A stretch of 64,000 nucleotides of DNA from Amanita rubescens (lineage: Eukaryota; Basidiomycota; Agaricomycetes; Agaricales; Amanitaceae): contig WION01000113.1 in NCBI GenBank assembly GCA_015039365.1, positions 62,001 through 126,000 of the forward strand, given 5' to 3'. The notes under the pieces are model-generated. The model made no database searches. It had not been told where the DNA came from and worked only from the letters and a program-made list of their open reading frames with translations. Numbering within the stretch: position 1 is the first letter of the stretch; every line of letters begins with the position of its first letter. The position numbers and the translations under genes are program-made. Of this stretch, positions 12,295-28,115 are shown one piece after another.

Positions 12295-13129
12295 AGCGCG
12301 GCGTTCATCACGACCAAATACGTTTCACCCCCCAAAAAATTGTTATCTCATATAACTCTTTTCTTCTCTGATTGGGTTCTGTTGTCTATTATACTCATTT
12401 CATTATTTGATCGCAGTGGTTTTTTTTTTGGATTGGTTATCTATTTAGGTCGCACCAAGGGTGTATGCTTTGGGGTCAAATGTCGCATTCGCGAGTCTGC
12501 AATGTTACGTATCATGCATTTCTAGATAATTTCTGTAGTCTCGGATAGTATTAGCTTAATCTTGAACAATCATGACACATGAATTGACAGTCGTTCGGAA
12601 CTTGATCAGGAAGTCGACTGTACATAACGGAGAATGCACCTAGGGTCATCTCAGTAAGGTCATTTAATCATTACTCTATCAGAAGCAGCTCGCACGATTG
12701 ATGTCACGTATGTTCATTCACCATGAAAGTTTGACAATGCCGTTCGTGATGGTGAGGCTATACCGTCCGAATAATGGGTGCGTCAGGTACGACACGTAAT
12801 TATTTGGCCTTATTTGGCCGGCTCACATGACATCGCCGCGTCGAAATTTCGACGTGCCTTTTGGGGGCTCGATTTCTTTCTCTCTTGGCGTGCGGCGTGC
12901 CATAATCTAATCTAGCTCTATGAGCAGTGTCCTAGATTCCTCTACTGCCTGTGACTCCACACTGGCCTACACTGGCCTAGTAGTATAGATTATAGTACTG
13001 CCTGCTGCCTGCTATAGCCTATGAGTGCCCAGCCCTGTCTGCCCACCCTGCCTGCCCACTACTACTGCCCACCTGCCAGCACCAGTAACCCTATGACCCT
13101 TTCACCACCCTCCATGTATTCCAACTGGG
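12295..13129. other. Intergenic after the carboxylesterase
   Basis: No gene is seen. It includes a perfect 16-bp palindrome at 12839-12854. A switch from normal composition to a CpG-free, CTGCC-rich stretch occurs at about 12910. Confidence 0.45.
12839..12854. repeat. 16-bp perfect palindrome
   Basis: CGTCGAAATTTCGACG is its own reverse complement. It could be a dimer-protein site or chance. It lies downstream of the carboxylesterase. Confidence 0.5.
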
Positions 13130-13789
13130 TCTAGCCCAGGGTCTTTGCTCCTCCAAACTGGACAAAACCCAGTGATCTTCAGTGATCATCAGTGGTCACT
13201 GGTGTTTATTTCCATTCTTGATTATCCATGAAGAATTGTGATGATCATTAATGAATTGTGATGATCCTTAATGAATTGTTGTGAATATCAGTTATCAGAT
13301 TTTGCCATATCTTGTTACTTTACTTGTTGTTGATGGTGTTGAACAATGGTGAATGCTCATTAAAAGCAATTGCTGTGCAATTTTAACCAGTCATGGTTCA
13401 TCATAACTTATTCATGATCACCAGTGGTTCACCTGTGATCATCCATGATCTTAGCATTGCCATGACATGTTTCACTCTCCCAAACTAGAAAAAATCTGAC
13501 TTGTCACATTCATCCAGGATCATAAAAAAACATTAGTGATTATCAATGATCTTATCATCCACAATCATGATATATCACCATAAATCATCATGAATCATCA
13601 TGAATGGGAGTGATTCATGATGATCCCTCATGACTGCTTTCCCCCCTTTGACTTGGGCTCTCATGAACAATCATAAACCATTCATGGTCCATGATGATCT
13701 TTGATATGGATTAAAATTTAGCTGACTTGTCACATTCATCCTAGTGATCATCAATGATCATGTAGTAGCATAATTTCAGGCCATTGCTG
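13130..13789. repeat. Left half of an inverted-repeat element split by the copia insertion
   Basis: This CpG-free, GATCATCATGA-rich stretch is matched in reverse complement by 28490-28720, on the far side of the copia element. For example, the segment around 13625-13730 (CCCTTTGACTTGGGCTCTC) reappears inverted at about 28590, and the GGACAAAACCC near 13160 reappears inverted at about 28700. The two halves are probably arms of an old foldback or MITE-like element into whose interior the copia element jumped. The 5-bp TSD TGCTG ends at 13789. Confidence 0.6.
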
Positions 13790-14069
13790 TGTTAAACGGT
13801 AACACGCTAATAGTAAAGATGTACTGTACGACATAGATTAGAAAGGTATGCGTGGAAATTGTTAGAATTATCTCACCTCAGTTACGAGTGTTCGTACTGA
13901 GGTGAGAGAGAGGAATGAGGGTCTATATATATGTTTACGAATGTATCCGTGAAGTGTATAATGCGGCATGTAACAATGGGAATGAGCGGGTGAGTAGAAT
14001 GAGGCAAATGATGCGCTTTATACCTGTAAAGCACATCTTATGACGTACTAAGCGTTGCAATGTTCAACA
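13790..14069 (-). repeat. Copia 3' LTR
   Basis: 280 bp, TGTTAAAC to TTCAACA, preceded by TSD TGCTG. It shares all but five positions with the LTR at 28116-28450. Confidence 0.93.
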
Positions 14070-14076
14070 CTCCTCC

Positions 14077-17000
14077 TCAACGCGAGAAGACTCCTCCTGT
14101 TGGTGACTCGGGCAGTTCTTGTAATCCAAGGAACGTGCGGAAGTGAATAAACTTTTGGCGCTCGAGAGGTTTAGTGAGGGCGTCGGCTAAGTTGTCTCGA
14201 GTAGAGATATACTTGAGTATCACTTCACAGTTTTCCACACATTCTCGAAGATAATGGTACTTGATGTCCATGTGTTTGACGCGGGCGTGAAGAAGGGGGT
14301 CTTCTGAGAGTATGTGGGCAGCGTTATTGTCACAATAGATGACTGTGGGTTCGTTCTGAGGGAAACCGATGGCGCGAAGGAGTTGGCGAATCCATACGGC
14401 TTCTTTAGCTGTTTCGAATGCTGCGACGTATTCGGCTTCACATGACGAGGTCGTGACATTCCTTTGTTTGCGCGCGCTCCAGGAGACGATGCCGGATCCA
14501 AGGGAGAAGGCATAGCCTCCAACGCTTCTTCGAAAGTCGGGGCAGTTGGCCCAGTTGGAATCACTGTAGCCCATGAGTTTGATTTCATTAGTACCTCCGA
14601 GTTTGAGCCAGAGGGTTCTAGATCCTTTTAGGTATCGTACGAGTCGAATAGCGGCGTCCCAGTGTTTGAATGAGTAGCAGTCGAGGAATTGCGTTAGTTG
14701 TTGTATGTCGACTTTGATGTCAATCTGAGTTCCGATTGCGAGATAGATGAGGGCTCCTACGAGAGATCGATAAGGTAATTTTTGTAGGGTTTGACGCTCC
14801 TCCTTGGACAGAACGGAGAGGTCTGGACGTCGTAACTTGAGACCGGGTTCCATCGGAATAGTGCTCGGGTTGGCATCCTTCTGTCCAAACTGGGTGATAA
14901 TTTTGTCGATGAGGGTGGTTTGGGAGAGGTAGATGGAGCGAGTAGAGCGGTCCCGTTTGATGGCTATGCCGACGCAAAGGCGAGCTTTGCCGAGATCAGA
15001 TAGTTCCCACTTTGTACGCATTTGTTGTTTGAAGGCGTCATTCTCCGCTTTAGAGTAAGAGACCAATAGAAAGTCGTCGACGTGCACCACGGCGATAACA
15101 ATGCGGTTGTCCTGGTTTCGGTAGTATGTACAATAGTCGGGCACAAGGCGTCGAAAACCCCATGAGATCATAGATTTGTTTAAGGTTTGGTTCCAGACTC
15201 GGCCGCTTTGCTTCATGCCGTACAAACTCCGTTCCAGCTTCCAGACCCAGTTTTCTTTTCCAGCTTCCTCGAAACCAACCGGTTGTTCCATATATTGTGT
15301 TTCATCATCAGGCAGGAGACCATAAAGAAACGCGGTCTTGACATCGACTTGTTGAGTGTCCCAGTTCAGAGAAGCTGTGATGTGTAAGATAATTTGCCAT
15401 GATTCCATCCGGGCTGTCGGTGATGTCGTTTTTGAATAGTCGTGGCCGAAGATCTGTTCAAAGCCCTTGAAGACGTGGCGAATCTTCCAACGGATGGGGT
15501 TACCATGTTCATCACATTTAATCCTGAAGACAGGCTTCCCTTTTCGGACACGTTGGCCAGGTGGAATGGCGGATTGAGGGACGAGAGTGAAGACTTTCAT
15601 GTCGCGTAGAGATTTGAGTTCTTCCTGATATGCCACGAGCCATTTTTCGGCATCTGGGGAACGCTGTGCCTCTGCCCAATCATTCGGTAGGTCCTGGTCA
15701 CCGTTGTCACTTAAGAGGAAGGCCAGTTCAGGGCATGATTCGCACAACTCTGCCAGGTGAGCGAGGTTTGCTGCACCATGGCCGAAGGTCTCATTGTTTT
15801 GAATTACATCCCAAAAGGCCAGCTGCTTGTTTTGTCGTGCCTGCGTTATGTATTCCGCGCTTTCTTTCGACTTTTGCACAGCCTGCTCAAGACGTGAGGG
15901 TTTAGGTGTGTTGGTAGTGGCCTGGTTGCGAACTGAACGTTGAGGCTGCGCGTCGTCAGCAGTGGGTACAGGGTGAGCAGGATTTGGTGCAGTGTCTGCT
16001 CTAGGTGTAGCAGGTGGAGCCCGTGGAGGTTCCTGGATCGGAGGCTGAGGCGGTGGCAGCGGCAGATCCAGCTCATCGCCATTATTCTGGACCATTATTG
16101 GTGATGTAGTGGCTTGGACGGCTTGGACGGGCTCGATCGTGGAGGGTGGCAGTTTGACGTCGCTGGACGCGGGCGTATGACCGTGGTGACTCTCTAAGAA
16201 TTGAACGTGGAATGAGCTAATGACTTTGTTCGATTTGCGGTGATAGCAGCGGTATGTTTTGGACTTAGCGTCATAGCCGTCATAGCCGATGAGAACGCAT
16301 TCGATGGATCGCGCATATATTTTTGGATTGTGAGAGTTCTGAATGAGGACAAAAGTGCGACAACCGATTTCTCGTAAGTAGGAGTAGTCGGGTTTCTTGC
16401 CATACCAGATTTCGAATGGAACTTTTCCTTTGAGTGGCCGAGATGTCGTTCTTACATGGAGGTGTGCTGCAGTTAGATAGAACTCGTCCCATAGCTTTGG
16501 TGGAAGTTTTGCGTAGAGTCTCATCGTCCGAGCTTTTCCCATTAGGGTGCGGTGCATCCGTTCAACGCGTCCGATGTGTGCAGATGTGTACGGTGCAGAG
16601 TATTCATGATCACTGCCCCGTGACCAAAGCCATTTGTCGAGCTCATTACTCTTAAGTTCCCCATTGTCTGTTCGGTACTTCCAAAGTTTCAGGCCAGTTT
16701 CGTTCTCGTGTGCAAGTTGCCAAGCGACTAGTTCTCGGTAGGCTTGATCTTTGGTTTTGAGTGGGATACTCCACACAAAGCTCGAGTAGTCGTCAACAAT
16801 GTTCATAATATATTTATTTCCTGTGCGTGACTCTACATCGGCGGGTCCCGAGAGATCTACCCAGACTATTTCAAGTCTCCTTTTTGCTCGCCCTCCGTCC
16901 CAGCGTTGCTTAGGAATTGGTTCTCTGGTCTGTTTGCCAAGGGCACAGGAGTCACATTTCGGAGGTAGCTGGGTAGGAATAGAGTGCGCACCGTCAGTGA

Positions 17001-17297
17001 TGGCGCTATTTTTGATCGTGTCGATCACAGCTTCGTAGTTGGCATGTCTGAGTTGTCGGTGCCATGTTTCTAAGTTGGCGGCATACTTTATTGCAAGGGT
17101 GTGTTCTGTTGTTAGATCAGAGAGTTGGAGTTGATAAAGTTTGCGCATGGACAGCCGCCCTTGTGCAATGATGTTACCTGTCGTTTTGCTTGTGATCCAG
17201 CAAGAGTCTTCGTCAAAATGGGCTATGACTCCGGAGTCTCGTGTAAGGGTTTGGACGGAGATGAGGCGGACAGTGGATGTGGGGACGAATAGAGCGT
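14077..17297 (-). pseudogene. Copia Pol, integrase-RT-RNase H part
   Basis: A long open frame of about 1070 codons carries the copia order integrase then RT/RNase H. The gag-pre-integrase zinc finger (HRQLRHANYEAV, CDSCALGKQ) comes first. The integrase core follows (VWVDLSGPADVES, YRTDNGELKS, GRVERMHRTLMGKA). Then come RT blocks (QVDVKTAFLYG, AVVHVDDFLLVSYS) and RNase H (GYSDSNWANC, TSSCEAEYVAAFETA, YCDNNAAHIL). The frame itself has no stop, but its N-terminal protease and Gag portions lie at 26313-28036, on the other side of the inserted LTR element. The first residues read from about 17331 come from that element's LTR, not from copia. It would copy element RNA into DNA and integrate it. Confidence 0.93.
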
Positions 17298-17615
17298 TGT
17301 AACAACTCAAAAGAGGCTGTGTTGCGCACAACCCCCGAGTGTTTCGGCGTGTGCCGAATGAGTTCGGTGGACAGGGCAGTCACACCCAACCTCGGCCGCA
17401 CTGTCGGACAATGGAACTAAAGTGGTCGGAAGGAAAGAAGGTGTATAAAACTAAACTACGACACGTTTATATAATGTCTACCTCATGTACTACATGCATC
17501 CGACGATCCGATGCGTCCGATGTCGGGTTTCGGGGTCTGCAGTGTCGGAGGTCAGAGCCCGCCATGTGTCGGGTTTGAGCACTGAGTACAACGTAGCCGG
17601 TATCGGCACGTTACA
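17298..17615 (-). repeat. Left LTR of the non-autonomous element
   Basis: 318 bp, TGTAAC to GTTACA. It differs from 25991-26308 at 13 positions by eye, 12 of them transitions. Confidence 0.88.
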
Positions 17616-18733
17616 CCCGCTCACCAGTTTTGAATGTTGACATCACCGTCAACCTGCATCGGGTCGGTGGATGAACGAGGTGAAGTGTCGGAAGCGGAGT
17701 GTCCGAGTCGGAAGGGCAGCGGAAGTCCGTGATTGAACGAGACGGAATGTCGGCGTCGACGGAAGAGGCATCGGAGGTGAGACGTAGTGTCGACGGCGTC
17801 CGATTGTGCGTAGGTAGTTGCAAACAAGGGAGTCGGGGATGGTGATAGGGTTCAGGAAGTGTCGGAGGTCTCAGTGGCAGTCGGCGTGCTGCGGATGTTG
17901 TCGGGATGTGGAGGAGGGGCGTGTCGAGGTGCAGATAGCAGATGGCGTGTCGGCAGATGTCGTCGTAGGCAGTAGAAAGTGTTGGTGAGGTGGGGCACTA
18001 CTTCCCACGATCGCGGTCATCCCAGTAATCCGAATCAATAGCACGGACCCCTGTAAGGCTGCTATGATGTTTCCTGAGACGCCGTCGGCGCAATACGGTG
18101 TTAAAGAGTGGTGTCGGAGTCGGTAGTGCTAGTCAAATGATAAAGGGCCTAAGGTGAGTCCTGCGTTGTGCGTACTGATATCCGTTATCCTGATTCTGTT
18201 CCAACATCCCCCACACTCTGTTAATGCTTCGGGCTGGCTTGATAAGGGTTTTGGAGCTGAGGTGATGCCGATGGTGATGAGACATGGGTTGAGGGTTCGA
18301 TTGAGCGCGAACTTGGCCGTATTGAACGAATACGGCTACGCCGTATCCCGATCCTGGGTAGAAAAGAAAAAAAAGGCTGAAAAAAAAAAAAGAATTGCGA
18401 CTCGCGGGTGTCGGCGGAACGGTGGTAGAGTGAGCCGAGGTGCTGGCAGTGTCCGAAAGGCATAGGAGCGGCGGCGGACAGCTGTGGCAAGTGCGAGAGC
18501 GAATGAGCGGGCAGGAGCGTGGTCTACACGTGTTGATGAAGCAGGGAATGTCGTCTGAATAATGAAGGGTGAGGTTGGCGTGGAATAAAGGGCTGGAACG
18601 TGCTCCGATAGTGTCTGATGCATGAGGTGGGCACGTGCTGCAAGGCGTCGCTGGATGGGCTGCGATGGCGACCGATGGGATCCGATAAGGCGCGGTAGGG
18701 CTGCGGGAATCAAACAGCGGGGTGCAAGCACTT

Positions 18734-18992
18734 TGTAACGGTCGATATTTCATTATCTTTTCTTTTCCTTTTCTTTTCTTTTTATTTATAAGAAGTTCCC
18801 ACGCTTACATAAGGATTCCGCGGAACGACAGCGTGGGAGTAACGAGTCAGAGTATATATACTGAAGTCTACCTATGTATTCCTTAGCCTTACGATTGTTT
18901 CTGTCGTCCATAGACTCAATCTAGTCTCATTCTCTCATTCGCGTTCGAGTCTCGAGTGTCTTAGTGATTGTGTCAGGGATCACCTCCTAACA
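18734..18992 (+). repeat. Chromovirus 5' LTR
   Basis: 259 bp, TGTAACGG to CTCCTAACA. It contains a TATA box (TATATATA, 18853-18860). The LTR ends one base before the self-priming site. Confidence 0.93.
18853..18860 (+). promoter_or_regulatory. LTR TATA box
   Basis: TATATATA lies 32 bp before AGCCTTACGATT. Transcription would therefore start close to that 12-mer, placing it at the 5' end of the element RNA. Confidence 0.6.
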
Positions 18993-18993
18993 T

Positions 18994-19005
18994 AATCGTA
19001 AGGCT
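18994..19005 (+). promoter_or_regulatory. Putative self-priming primer-binding site
   Basis: AATCGTAAGGCT begins two bases after the LTR end. It is the exact reverse complement of AGCCTTACGATT at 18885-18896 in the LTR. This is the arrangement known from Tf1-type elements, where the RNA 5' end folds back to prime reverse transcription instead of a tRNA. Confidence 0.7.
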
Positions 19006-19223
19006 CTTAACACTACCACACTCGTCCGTCCGTCGTTGCCCACAACGGACGTACAAATTATTCGACAGTCACTGTGCTTGATAGCACTAGTAGCCCACTT
19101 CAGATACACTTACCTCCTCACGCTGCACATCGCGCGTATCCACTACCGCTTGATAAACCCGGACTCGAGGGTTAACGAGATAGAACAAGGACTGCTCTAA
19201 ACTTAGAGTTGCAGACTTTGTAA

Positions 19224-23400
<4,177 letters not shown>

Positions 23401-23794
23401 TGAAACGATCAGAAGAAGGCCGATGCGGAAGTGCGTTCGGCCAAAGGGGCTTCGGAGGTCAGTCCTGGGGGTGCCTCGGAGGCAGAGAGGGTGCCGAATG
23501 CGAAGGTGAACGAGTGGAAGGTGTCCGAAGCACCGAGGAACGAAGGGAACGAAAGGAATCGAACTCGGAGCAGTAATGGGGTGATAATTCGCTAAGTACA
23601 ACTACGTACACAATGGTATATATACTACGGAGGCACGAGGTGACCATGTGACAATTCCTGCACCGAGTCCGAGGCCTGTGCATGCGTCCGAACACAAACG
23701 ATCATCCTCCAGGGTCGAGCATAGGGGAGTGCTTCGGGGAGCTTCGGAAGGATTCGGAGATCGGTTCCAACGTAGCCGGAATCGGCTCGTTACA
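23401..23794. mobile_element. Solo LTR inside the chromovirus integrase
   Basis: 394 bp with TGAAACG to CGTTACA ends, flanked by the 4-bp repeat CCGC (23397-23400 and 23795-23798). Removing it and one CCGC restores an open integrase frame across the junction (CRTCQTAK then PDRQKKAAP). Its 3' end (AACGTAGCCGG, then CGTTACA) closely matches the 3' end of the LTRs at 17298 and 25991. It probably belongs to the same or a sister family. Confidence 0.85.
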
Positions 23795-25170
23795 CCGCTA
23801 AACCGGATAGACAAAAGAAAGCCGCGCCTCTGCATCCGAACGAGACGCCGAGAGGACCATGGAGTGTAATATCGGTGGACATGATCGGACCGTTACCTGA
23901 ATCCAAAGGGTTCAATGCCGTGTTAGTAGTAGTAGATCGGTTTACGAAGAAAGCGTATTTCATACCTACAAATACGACACTTTCGAGTCAAGGAACGGCT
24001 ATACTATTCAGAGATCATGTTTTCAGAGAGCACGGAATACCAGAGAAGGTTATCAGCGATCGAGGACCTCAATTCGTATCCAAATTCATGAAGGAACTGT
24101 ATCAAGTACTTCGAATTAAAGCCAACCCTTCCACTGCTTACCATCCGCAAACAGACGGACAGACGGAGAGGGTAAATCAAGAAGTGAAAGAATTCTTAAC
24201 AATGTTCGTAAATCATCAACAAGATGATTGGAGCGACTGGTTAGCAGTGGCTCAATTCTGTCATAACGACCGAACGCATTCGGCTACTGGATTTTCCCCG
24301 TTCTTCTTGAATAACGGACGTAATCCTAGGAAAGGACTTGAACTGACGATGGAGAGGAAGGTACAAGCAGTAGACGAATGGGTGGATAGGTTGGTGGAGG
24401 CGTGCGATCAAGCGAGGAAGGGACTGAATAAGGCGGCGGAAAATATGCGAAAACAATACGATAAAAAGAAACAACCAGCGAGAAATTACCAGAAGGGTGA
24501 TAAAGTCTATATTAGCGCCCAAAATCTACCTTCGCTACGAACGACAAAGAAGTTAGATGGGAAGTTCGTAGGACCGTACGATGTGGTTGAAAAAGTGGGA
24601 TCAACGGCTTATCGAATCAGAATACCCGTATCATGGAAGGTCTACAATGTTTTCAACGAAGCGTTGTTGAAACCCCATGTACCGGCAAAATTCCCTAAGC
24701 AAATAGCGCAGGAAAAAGAATGGGCAAAAAGGAAGGAAGAGGATCACGCCAAAAAAGACGAGGAGTTTGAAGTAGAGGAAGTAATCGATAGCAGGCAGAG
24801 GACGCAGAAAGGAGCACGTACGGGGAGGTTAGAATATTTGGTGAAGTGGAAGGGATATCCCAACGAAGAAGCGACATGGGAACCGGCGGGTAATCTGGAG
24901 AACGCTCATCGCAAGGTCCAAGAGTTTCATAAGAAGAAACCGAATGCACCCAGACCGTTAGCGATGCCCGCTAAGTTCTTTCAGAGGTACCACAACTATA
25001 CGGATCCGCCGGTACACAAGAAGTTATTTGGATGGGAAGACGGGAAATTCGACGAAGGATACTTGAAGAATATGAATAAGAAGTGGGCAGAATGGAAACA
25101 TATGAGAAAAATCGTGGAGGAAGACGATGATGATTCTCGGGACGAGAATCTTAAGGAGGGGGTGATGTAA
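23795..25170 (+). pseudogene. Chromovirus integrase core and chromodomain
   Basis: Integrase D,D,E residues are visible in SVDMIGPLPES, ISDRGPQFVS and YHPQTDGQTERVNQEV. The C-terminal GPY-like region (KLDGKFVGPYDVVEKV) is followed by a chromodomain (LEYLVKWKGYPNEEATWEP), which reads histone marks. The stop codon TAA (25168-25170) falls inside the 3' LTR, so the LTR supplies the last codon. The fragment is cut off from the rest of Pol by the solo LTR. Confidence 0.92.
25153..25165 (+). promoter_or_regulatory. Polypurine tract of the chromovirus
   Basis: AAGGAGGGGGTGA abuts the 3' LTR. Such tracts prime plus-strand DNA synthesis. Position and composition fit; function is by analogy. Confidence 0.7.
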
Positions 25171-25424
25171 CGGTCGATATTTCATTATCTTTTCTTTTCC
25201 TTTTCTTTTCTTTTTATTTATAAGAAGTTCCCACGCTTACATAAGGATTCCGCGGAACGACAGCGTGGGAGTAACGAGTCAGAGTATATATACTGAAGTC
25301 TACCTATGTATTCCTTAGCCTTACGATTGTTTCTGTCGTCCATAGACTCAATCTAGTCTCATTCTCTCATTCGCGTTCGAGCCTCGAGTGTCTTAGTGAT
25401 TGTGTCAGGGATCACCTCCTAACA
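25166..25424 (+). repeat. Chromovirus 3' LTR
   Basis: 259 bp, identical to 18734-18992 except one C/T difference. It is followed by TSD CACTT. Confidence 0.94.
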
Positions 25425-25429
25425 CACTT

Positions 25430-25990
25430 GGACGGGGTGTGGGCCGGTAGATCGGGGCTGCTGAGGCGGATAGCGGCTAGCATAGCGCTGTACGTGTCTC
25501 AGAGAGCTGGAATACAGAGGCTGGGGCCCGACGGAGTCCGATTGTGGTCTGATAGGGCCTTGGTAGTGTGTAGATGTCGTGCGGTGGGCTTGGCGGACTT
25601 CAATGGTATCAGATGGGATCCGATAAGACTGCAGATGGCTGTAGGCATCGAGTGGCGACTTGGCGGAGCAGTTGGGGCACGACGTGGCTGGCGGATCAGG
25701 TTCAGCGGATGCAAGTAGCAGCAGTGAGCGGCATTGTGCATGTCTGGAGGCTGGGACGCGGAAGTAAGGGCCAGATGGGATCCGATAAAGCTGTGGAAGG
25801 CTGTAGGCATGCTTGGCGGGCTGAAATGCAGTGGCAGTTGCGCTTTGGCGTGACCAGTAGGTGTATCGGCGAATAGGAATGAGCCAGTGGGGCCGTCCAG
25901 GTAGAATGAGCGCCTCCGGGGCTGTTTGTGAATGAAAAACGAGGGTTTCTTGAGTGCGGCCAAAGGCTGGACCGAGCGGTGGGCTCCAGT
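25430..25990. repeat. Right interior of the non-autonomous LTR element
   Basis: GC-rich and without a recognisable protein. Two copies of a roughly 160-bp unit start near AGATGGGATCCGATAA at about 25612 and 25774. Open frames here look like low-complexity readings, not a gene. Confidence 0.55.
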
Positions 25991-26308
25991 TGTAACAACA
26001 CAAAAGAGGCTGTGTTGCGCACAACCCCCGAGTGTTTCGGCGTGTGCCGAATGAGTTCGGTGGATGGGGCAGTCGCACCCAACCTCGGCCGCACTGTCGG
26101 ACGATGGAACTAAAGTGGTCGGAAGGAAAGAAGGTGTATAAAACTAAACTACGACACGTTTATATAATGTCTACCTCATGTACTACATGCGTCCGACGAT
26201 CTGATGCGTCCGATGTCGGGTTTCGGGGTCCGCAGTGTCAGAGGTTGGAGCCCGCCATGTGTCAGGTTTGAGCACTGAGTACAACGTAGCCGGTATTGGC
26301 ACGTTACA
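25991..26308 (-). repeat. Right LTR of the non-autonomous element
   Basis: 318 bp, TGTAAC to GTTACA, followed by GCAT. It is the partner of 17298-17615. Confidence 0.88.
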
Positions 26309-26312
26309 GCAT

Positions 26313-26844
26313 CTTTGAGCATAATATGATCATTCTCGGTTAAGTTTATCTTGATATCTCCCATGCCTATGGCTGCGATAGATGATCCGCCCACTCCTTT
26401 GATAAATTTGGTGGAGATGGATCGTAGATTACTGAAATCGGCTCGCTCGGGTGATATGTGGACGGTGGCGCCAGTGTCGCAGAGGAAGGGTAGTACTTTG
26501 GTTTCGATGATGCTTGAGAATGCAACAGAGTCAATCGGGTTGCTGTTAGTGGCCCAGTTGACTGATGTAATAGGCTCCTCCTCAGCAAGCCATCCCTCGT
26601 ATTTGATGCTATCGCTAGATTTCGGTCCGATCGATTGGAGGTCGTCAGATGCGAGGCCAGCAAAGGCGGGCGTAGCCTCGGCAGAGGCACCACTATCAGT
26701 ATCAGCTGAGTCGAGGTATGCTGTGAACACACGGCCCGTCGCGTCTTTGAGATGAATTGGTATCTTCCCTTTGTTACTAGAAGAGGAAGTTGAGGGGTTT
26801 TTGCCAGAAGTCCTTTCTCTCCGTGCGCGCTGAAACACTGCAGA
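26313..26844 (-). pseudogene. Copia protease region
   Basis: The frame contains the aspartic protease motif LPFLCDTGATVHIS and, after it, FIKGVGGSSIAAIGMGDIKI. It ends in HIMLKDA at the insertion point of the non-autonomous LTR element. The Pol frame resumes at 17297. N-terminally it begins at the 350-bp insert at 26850. It would process the copia polyprotein. Confidence 0.85.
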
Positions 26845-26849
26845 GTGCT

Positions 26850-27199
26850 CTGGGTTGTACCCAGCACTGCAGGTGCCATGCACAATAGTGCACAGACTTA
26901 AGCTAAGGCTGATCTGAGGGGAAGGGGACTCCGATTCTCGTTCGTAGCTGATCGTATACGACTACATGTGACATGTACTTATAGTAACTACCATGCGCTT
27001 ACCATGCGCTTGTGGTCCGACATAATCCGACATATTCCCGCGCATCCGACGTACTCCGACGGATTCCCGCGCGTCAGATCGAAGCGGATTGAAAGCGGAC
27101 GGAAGCGGACGGAAAGCGGATTGAGGGATGATTGATGGTGGACATCTTCAGAAAGCTTCGGAGCCTGCTGCACACTGTAACAGGATTCCATCCGTTACA
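26850..27199. mobile_element. 350-bp insertion in copia Gag-Pol
   Basis: The 5-bp repeat GTGCT lies at 26845-26849 and 27200-27204. Removing the segment plus one repeat gives an uninterrupted copia frame (EESKH then SAVFQRARRERTS). One end is CCGTTACA, like the LTRs above. The other end (CTGGGTTG) lacks a clean TG start. The interior has repeated TCCGAC motifs. It is probably a solo LTR of unknown family, or a small DNA element. Confidence 0.6.
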
Positions 27200-27204
27200 G
27201 TGCT

Positions 27205-28036
27205 TCGACTCCTCAATTGTTTTCCCGGCCATGCTGCCACCTGGGGAGATACAGTAATCCGCGCTATGGCCCGGCTTTTTGCAGTTACTGCATGAAGGGA
27301 TATTTGGTTTGGTCTTGGCCAGAAGGGCGGTAGCAGGGGAAGAGGTGGTTTTGTCGGCATTGAGTAGGCGTCGCTCGTTTTCAAGGAGACGGATGATGTC
27401 GGTGGGTGTATAGAGTTTATCTTTTGTTGATTGGGAGATATTGTGATTGACAGTTGTCCTTAGATGCGCATAGTTGGTCAGGCCACTCAGAATGAATAGA
27501 CAGGCCATAATGTCAGCAGTCAGATCCCCCATCGCCAGGGTTTGCTTGGCTAGCTGATAGGCCTTAGTTGCTGACGTGGGTAAGGGTTCATCGTGATGTG
27601 AAAACTGAAGAGACATCCCTTCGTGGATCAGTTGGAGCTGGCGCATAGGACCTTCATTGACATGTCGCTTCTCGAGTTTATCCCAGCACGCTTTCGAGGT
27701 GGTGACAGCTTCGTCAGTGAGTACAAATTCCTGCTCGCTTTCATCAATGTTTTGAAGTATAAAGTTAAGTGCGAGGTCATCGTTTTCGCCCCAGTTGGCA
27801 TGCGCGCGTGGCTCTGTGGTCGCAGCGGGTCGGGTGATAGTACCCTTGACATACCCTTTCAATCAGTTGAGGCCTAGCGCAATATTCATTGTTTGGCTCC
27901 ATTCTTTCCAGTTGCCCTTGACGTGGTCGAGACGGTCGCCAGCAAAGGTCTGAGAGATGGATAGACGAGGGATAGATGGACGATAAGTATCGGGATCATA
28001 AGTCCCGGACGAGTTCGGATTCTCTGATCCAGACAT
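27205..28036 (-). pseudogene. Copia Gag
   Basis: The start at 28036 (MSGSENPNSSGTYDPDT) leads to a UBN2/retrotran_gag-like region (HVKGNWKEWSQTMNIALG; CWDKLEKRHVNEGPMRQLQL; MACLFILSGLTNYAHLRTTV). A CCHC zinc knuckle follows (CSNCKKPGHSADYC). An in-frame TGA at 27863-27865 interrupts it after GLN; CGA to TGA is a plausible origin. The 350-bp insert separates it from protease. Confidence 0.85.
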
Positions 28037-28115
28037 AGTAGCAGCAAGAATGATGTGTAGCGTGAAAACTTCCGGATAACTTCAGAGTTAGATCTGAGGA
28101 AATAGGCCCATAACC

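Noticed and set aside
17331..17401. Copia Pol starting with MCATQPLLSCYN
   Set aside because: Those residues come from the inserted element's LTR; the copia frame really continues from the protease at 26313.
18133..18753. 206-codon minus-strand frame in the non-autonomous element
   Set aside because: Ser/Pro/His-rich with no motif; it overlaps repeat phrases and runs into the chromovirus LTR. Treated as chance.
25419..26094. Open frames on both strands near the right LTR of the non-autonomous element
   Set aside because: They read across repeat and LTR boundaries and show no conserved features.
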